A stretch of DNA of 64,000 bases from Nitrosospira sp. Nsp11. GTDB taxonomy: Bacteria; Pseudomonadota; Gammaproteobacteria; Burkholderiales; Nitrosomonadaceae. The position numbers and the translations under genes were made by a program. The DNA is taken from assembly GCF_900142705.1 (NCBI RefSeq), contig NZ_FRBV01000008.1:49394-113393 (forward strand), read 5' to 3'. Below the pieces are notes generated by a model, which was given only the letters and a program-made list of their open reading frames with translations, made no database searches and had not been told where the DNA came from. This document shows, one piece after another, positions 59,943 to 64,000 of the stretch (position 1 is its first letter; each line of letters opens with the position of its first letter).

Positions 59943-60350
59943 ATGGATAGCAACGGTCCTACGCTTTTCGGATTGAAAATACTGATCGTGGATGACGAAC
60001 CGGATGCTCTGGAGTTTACCAAGCTCATACTGATTCTTAACCACGCCTGCGTGATTGCGGCCGGCAACGCTGCCGACGGATTGGAACAGGTACAAATACA
60101 CAGGCCGGATGTCATAGTCAGTGACATCGGCATGCCCAAGGTGGATGGCTACCAATTTATACGCGAAGTAAGGAATCTGCCTGCGCATACCGGCGGCCAA
60201 ACCCCTGCGGTTGCCCTTACCGCGTTCAATCGCGCGGAAGATAAAATAAGAGCGATCAACGCCGGTTTTCAAAAGCATCTCTCCAAGCCCTTCGAATTAC
60301 GGGCATTAATTGACATGATCGCAGGCATGACAGGGAAAATAAGCCGTTAA
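59943..60350 (+). CDS. Single-domain response regulator
   Basis: 135 residues, one receiver domain only. Acidic pair Asp17-Asp18 (VDDEPD), phospho-acceptor Asp61 (VSDIGMP), Thr93 (ALTAF) and Lys115 (LSKPF) are all present, so it should be active. There is no output domain; it may feed the downstream GGDEF-EAL protein or a kinase elsewhere. Confidence 0.93.
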   Translation: MDSNGPTLFGLKILIVDDEPDALEFTKLILILNHACVIAAGNAADGLEQVQIHRPDVIVSDIGMPKVDGYQFIREVRNLPAHTGGQTPAVALTAFNRAEDKIRAINAGFQKHLSKPFELRALIDMIAGMTGKISR

Positions 60351-60507
60351 AACGGATGTCTTGCATTCCTGCTTCACAACCCTATTAAGACCTCTTGATA
60401 CCTATATTTTGTGAATAGGGGGAAACTACTTTTAACTCATCCAAGGCGGCATTCATTCGTGAGACATATGAATGTTTATGCGGTTTTGGTTATATAAGGC
60501 AAGCGAT

Positions 60508-61110
60508 ATGAAGCGATTGATTCCAGGTGTGATGATTCTCCTCAGCTTGGCGGGTTGTGTCTCCATCACTGAAGGATCAGCAGGAGAAAGCATGCAAAAA
60601 GGTGCTGCTGCCGAGGATCAGGGAGATTGGGATGCAGCACGGCGCATTTATGCCCAAACATTCGCTGACAAAAAACTCGCTCAAACAAGCCCCCGCTACA
60701 GAGCCGTTTTCCACTACGAATATGGACGATCTCTCGGCGTTACATGCTTTTTTACGGAAGCAGAGCACGAACTCACTCTTGCTCACAACCTTGATAAGAA
60801 AAATAGCGGCGTTTTCTATCTTTCGCTAGCAGAGTTGGCCCGGCTTAACCTGGCCCAACAAAAATTTCCTGAAGCTTTGTCTTACTTTGAACGCGCTCTA
60901 GCTGAGCTTGACTCCGCCATAACCGCAAAAACCGCGCCCGTCTTCTACGCCAACGTACTTGACGATTATGCCTTGGCTCTTTCCGGAGCCGGGCATCCCG
61001 GGAAGGCGAAAGCAGCAACCAGGCAAGCTGCGGAGGTTCGAGCAAACATAATCGGGGAGCAACGGAACGGTGACACGACTCCTTATGGCAAACAATGCGG
61101 CAAGTCGTAG
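60508..61110 (+). CDS. Lipoprotein with TPR-like repeats
   Basis: 200 residues from the ATG at 60508, AAGG upstream; the frame from 60472 would add a non-signal tail. The lipobox is LSLAGC (Cys17). The mature part has TPR-like spacing: AAAEDQGDWDAARRIYAQTF, FYLSLAELARLNLAQQKFPEALSYFERALAEL and ANVLDDYALALSGAGHPGKA. Function unknown; such proteins act as periplasmic scaffolds. Confidence 0.75.
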   Translation: MKRLIPGVMILLSLAGCVSITEGSAGESMQKGAAAEDQGDWDAARRIYAQTFADKKLAQTSPRYRAVFHYEYGRSLGVTCFFTEAEHELTLAHNLDKKNSGVFYLSLAELARLNLAQQKFPEALSYFERALAELDSAITAKTAPVFYANVLDDYALALSGAGHPGKAKAATRQAAEVRANIIGEQRNGDTTPYGKQCGKS

Positions 61111-61524
61111 GCGCACGCCGAGAGTCTGATAAACGGTCATAACAATCGGATAGGCGAGGAACCAGCGTTTTAACGGTTCCCAGCTTCAAGTAATAAAGTA
61201 GAGATATATCTTAATATAATATGCAGGTCCAGGTCTGTCATGCTGCGCCTCTTGTTCATCTCTCTATGAAATGATTGCAGAGGACCGCTTGCAGACGGAG
61301 TGAAAATATCTTCCTCAAGCGGTTCGCATGTCCTCGTTTACCGTACGTGCCATTATATAAACATCGCATGCATATCCATAGCAGAGAAAACAAGGCTTGG
61401 CTTGGGATCATCTTATGTACGCCGATTTTTCCGAAAACGGTAGTTCATATATCACCTCGGTTAGGTCTTCCGCGTCAGAAATGGATGATGCAGGCGTAGG
61501 GGCTCTACGGCTGAAATTTACGAT
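61111..61524. other. Intergenic region before the GGDEF-EAL gene
   Basis: 414 bases with no recognised gene, RNA or repeat. It should contain the promoter of the GGDEF-EAL gene; no clear hexamers were picked. Confidence 0.5.
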
Positions 61525-63714
61525 ATGAATAAAAGAAAGGAAGAAATATTGTTGTACTCCGCAGCCGTACGGTCTTCTCGGGCAAGCCTTGAAGCACGAA
61601 AACGGAAGCGCGCGGAGCATGAGCTTGATCAGATAAAAAAAACGTTGGCGAAAACGATGGCGGAACGTGACCGTTCTCTTTCCCTGTTGCGAGCCACCAT
61701 AGAGTCTACTGCCGACGGACTCCTCGTTACAGATGAGAGCGGCGAGGTGCTTTGCTATAACCAGCTTTACCTGGATATGTGGCCTATCCCTCGTGAACTC
61801 ATGAAAACTGTACGGCATCAAGCACTCATCCAATATTGTTGCTGTTATTTAAAGGATCCCGAGCAGTTCGTGCTATCAACTGACGAAATTTATAAGACAC
61901 GGCCGCAGGAAAGTTTTGACGTGCTCCAGTTTCATAATGGCCGGTTGTTTGAGCGATATACGAAGGTCCAGTTTGTGGAAGGACGCGAGATCGGCCGCGT
62001 CTGGAGCTTCAGAGACATCACGGAACGCCGCCAGGCCGACTCTTATAAGGCACAGTTGGCCGCAATCGTGGAATCCTCAAACGATGCGATCGTTGTCAAA
62101 GATCTCAACGGCATCATTACCAGCTGGAATGCCGGCGCGGAACGTATTTTTGGATACCATGCGAGCGAAATCATAGGTTGCTCGATATCTAAATTGATTC
62201 CACCCGACCGCGTGGGAGAAGAAATCAAAATCATGAGCCTTATCAAGAGCGGGAAACTCGCAGATCATTTTGAGACGGTGCGGTGGGCGAAAGGCGAGAA
62301 GCCGATCGATGTCTCCGTAACGGTATCGCCAGTAAAAGACGTTACCGGCAAAATTATCGGCGCCTCCAAGGTTGCTCGCGATATCACCCAGAGCAAGGAA
62401 TCGCAAGAGCGCATCCGGTATCTCGCCCATTACGACCCGCTCACCGGTCTTCCCAACCGCACGTTGTTTGCGGACCGCATGAGAGTGGCCATCGGTAATG
62501 CTGAGCGGTATTCCTTTCGGCTTGCGTTGCTATTCATAGACCTGGATCGTTTCAAGCTGGTCAACGATTCCCTCGGCCATGAAATTGGCGATAAGCTGCT
62601 TAAAATTGTCGCCGAGCGCATGCACTCCGTCGTGCGCCTTACCGATACGGTCAGCCGGATGGGAGGTGACGAGTTTATTGTCTTGCTCAGCCAGATCGAG
62701 GCGCCAGAGGATGCGGGACGTGTCGCCGGGAAGCTTATTGAAGCGGTGTCTCAACCTTACATAATAGAGCTGCATGAGCTGGTATTGACCGCCAGTATCG
62801 GGATCAGTATTTATCCGGATCATGGTAAGGAAGCGAGCAGCTTGTTGCGTAACGCCGACGCCTCGATGTATTCCGCCAAAGAGGCTGGACGGAATCTGTA
62901 TCGATTCTACTCTGAAGAGTCGACATCCCGGGCTACCGAACGGCTCAGCCTTGAACGCGACCTGCGTCGTGCTGTTGAGCAGAATGAAATCTATTCGGTG
63001 TACCAGCCGCAGATAGAGCTTGCAACCGGTCGTGTTATCGGCGCGGAAGCGTTTACGCGCTGGCGGCATCCGAGCCGGGGATTGGTTTCTCCCGCTATTT
63101 TCATTCCTCTGGCAGAGGACACTGGCTTGATTCTGTCCCTTGGGGAACGTGTGCTGCGAGAATCCTGCACGCGGGCCCGCCAGTGGGGTGAGCGCGGGTT
63201 CGATTTTGGCGTCTCGGTAAATGTCTCAGCCGTGCAATTTCGCCAGGAGGATTTTACCGATGTTGTACTGCGCGTGCTTGTAGATACCGGCCTTTCACCA
63301 GAACGCCTGCAGCTCGAGGTAACTGAGAGCGTAGTGATGCAAGGAGTGGAATCGGTCGTTCAGAAAATGGGTATCCTGGACGCCCACGGAATAAAAGTGG
63401 CCATTGACGACTTCGGTACCGGCTATTGCAGCCTATCCTACTTGCGGCAGTTTACTGTTGACCGGCTGAAAATAGATCAATCTTTCATTCGTGACCTCCC
63501 GGAGGATGCCGATGCTAGGGCTATTGTCGGCGCTATTGTGGCCATGGGGCGCAGCCTCGGCTTGCGCGTGATTGCCGAAGGTGTCGAGACGGAAGCGCAG
63601 GCTGATTTTCTTCAAAGCATCGAATGCGATGAAAGCCAAGGCTATCTATATGCACGGCCCATGATGATAGATGATTTTGAAACGTGGCTGGCGACCTGGA
63701 CGCCGTGTCAATAA
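61525..63714 (+). CDS. PAS-PAS-GGDEF-EAL signalling protein
   Basis: 729 residues. A short coiled start is followed by PAS domains (about 55-165 and 175-290), GGDEF (about 295-460, GGDEF intact at 380-384) and EAL (about 475-720). The EAL signature reads EAF (near 507-509) instead of EAL, while NVSAVQF, TESV and DDFGTGYCSLSYL are kept. It may make and/or break cyclic di-GMP; the intact GGDEF suggests synthase activity, the EAL variant leaves hydrolysis uncertain. No signal peptide or membrane helix, so it is cytoplasmic. Confidence 0.92.
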   Translation: MNKRKEEILLYSAAVRSSRASLEARKRKRAEHELDQIKKTLAKTMAERDRSLSLLRATIESTADGLLVTDESGEVLCYNQLYLDMWPIPRELMKTVRHQALIQYCCCYLKDPEQFVLSTDEIYKTRPQESFDVLQFHNGRLFERYTKVQFVEGREIGRVWSFRDITERRQADSYKAQLAAIVESSNDAIVVKDLNGIITSWNAGAERIFGYHASEIIGCSISKLIPPDRVGEEIKIMSLIKSGKLADHFETVRWAKGEKPIDVSVTVSPVKDVTGKIIGASKVARDITQSKESQERIRYLAHYDPLTGLPNRTLFADRMRVAIGNAERYSFRLALLFIDLDRFKLVNDSLGHEIGDKLLKIVAERMHSVVRLTDTVSRMGGDEFIVLLSQIEAPEDAGRVAGKLIEAVSQPYIIELHELVLTASIGISIYPDHGKEASSLLRNADASMYSAKEAGRNLYRFYSEESTSRATERLSLERDLRRAVEQNEIYSVYQPQIELATGRVIGAEAFTRWRHPSRGLVSPAIFIPLAEDTGLILSLGERVLRESCTRARQWGERGFDFGVSVNVSAVQFRQEDFTDVVLRVLVDTGLSPERLQLEVTESVVMQGVESVVQKMGILDAHGIKVAIDDFGTGYCSLSYLRQFTVDRLKIDQSFIRDLPEDADARAIVGAIVAMGRSLGLRVIAEGVETEAQADFLQSIECDESQGYLYARPMMIDDFETWLATWTPCQ

Positions 63715-63914
63715 TTCTACGATTCGAGCCTTCGCTAAAAAACTGAATGGAGGATATCGGCCGAACGGTCGATCTTTAGCTAATAAGCCAGTTGGAATGC
63801 GATTTCGTCGGTTTTGGACCCATTAAATTTCGCCCATACCCTGTAAGCCAATCCTGATGTGCCCCCGGTAGTAGTGCCAAGGGCGTTCTAACCCAGTCCG
63901 CAGCCTGACCTGAC

Positions 63915-64000
63915 CCCGAAATCAGTACCGGTCTAAAGTAGAAATTTCCGACTCAGTAGGCCTGCCGGGCAAGGCATTTTCCCTTGCCTGGCGGGCGAAT
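63915..64000 (+). mobile_element. Possible start of an IS3-type element or a solo IS end
   Basis: TGACCTGACCCC followed by GTACCGGTCTAAAGTAGAAA is like the tips of IS3-family elements. The rest runs out of the window. A hairpin (63964-63974 with 63982-63992, one mismatch) lies just inside. Whether a transposase follows cannot be seen. Confidence 0.4.

Overview
The window reads as chromosomal DNA of a betaproteobacterium, most likely an ammonia oxidiser of the Nitrosomonadaceae (Nitrosospira-like). This is inferred from the hopanoid locus (hpnN end, mlaA-like lipoprotein, shc, hpnG), the small cytochrome c-552-like protein, a SAH riboswitch ahead of ahcY, the dapF-DUF484-xerC-hslVU and mreBCD-mrdA-rodA-rlpA arrangements, and moderate GC. 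No ammonia monooxygenase gene is present, so the genus is not proven.

Layout. 0-4.6 kb: hopanoid export and biosynthesis. 4.7-7.9 kb: rpsO, pnp, terminator, dksA. 8.4-11.0 kb: a RiPP operon with two secreted EF-hand precursor proteins carrying EGxCG motifs, a DUF692/MNIO enzyme and its DUF2063 partner; this matches the copper-binding Hvf/bufferin type of system. 11.1-14.5 kb: a methyltransferase, a HI0933-type flavoprotein and an RhlE-type helicase. 14.8-19.3 kb (minus): dapF, DUF484, xerC, hslV, hslU. 19.7-23.7 kb: the methyl cycle, metK, SAH riboswitch plus ahcY, metF. 23.9-31.9 kb (minus): class V aminotransferase and the cell-shape operon mreB-mreC-mreD-mrdA-rodA-rlpA. 32.0-35.6 kb: gatC, gatA, gatB.

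35.6-42.0 kb is an accessory island. It is bordered on the left by a decayed IS3-family transposase and on the right by a decayed REP-associated tyrosine transposase. It carries three minus-strand genes: a PHP-SMC/AAA ATPase (TrlF type), a DGQHR-domain (DndB-like) protein, and a GIY-YIG nuclease. This is a good candidate for an uncharacterised DNA/RNA defence cassette.

42.0-58 kb is mixed housekeeping: pteridine reductase, MidA-like methyltransferase, CBS protein, Gdt1-type transporter, an orphan glcF-like gene, coq7, OsmC, a DUF218 protein, cytochrome c, a DUF255 thioredoxin-fold protein, ilvD, lgt, a methyltransferase, an SRPBCC protein, ynfA, a DUF4156 lipoprotein and a DCC protein. Two MITE-like inverted-repeat elements flank ilvD. 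58-64 kb: a divergent NRAMP transporter, a broken receiver-domain fragment, an intact single-domain response regulator, a lipoprotein with TPR-like spacing, a PAS-PAS-GGDEF-EAL protein, and what looks like the edge of an IS element.

The two clusters most worth follow-up are the EF-hand/MNIO operon (8.4-11.0 kb) and the TrlF-DGQHR-GIY-YIG cassette (36.3-40.9 kb). No tRNA, rRNA or CRISPR array was recognised.
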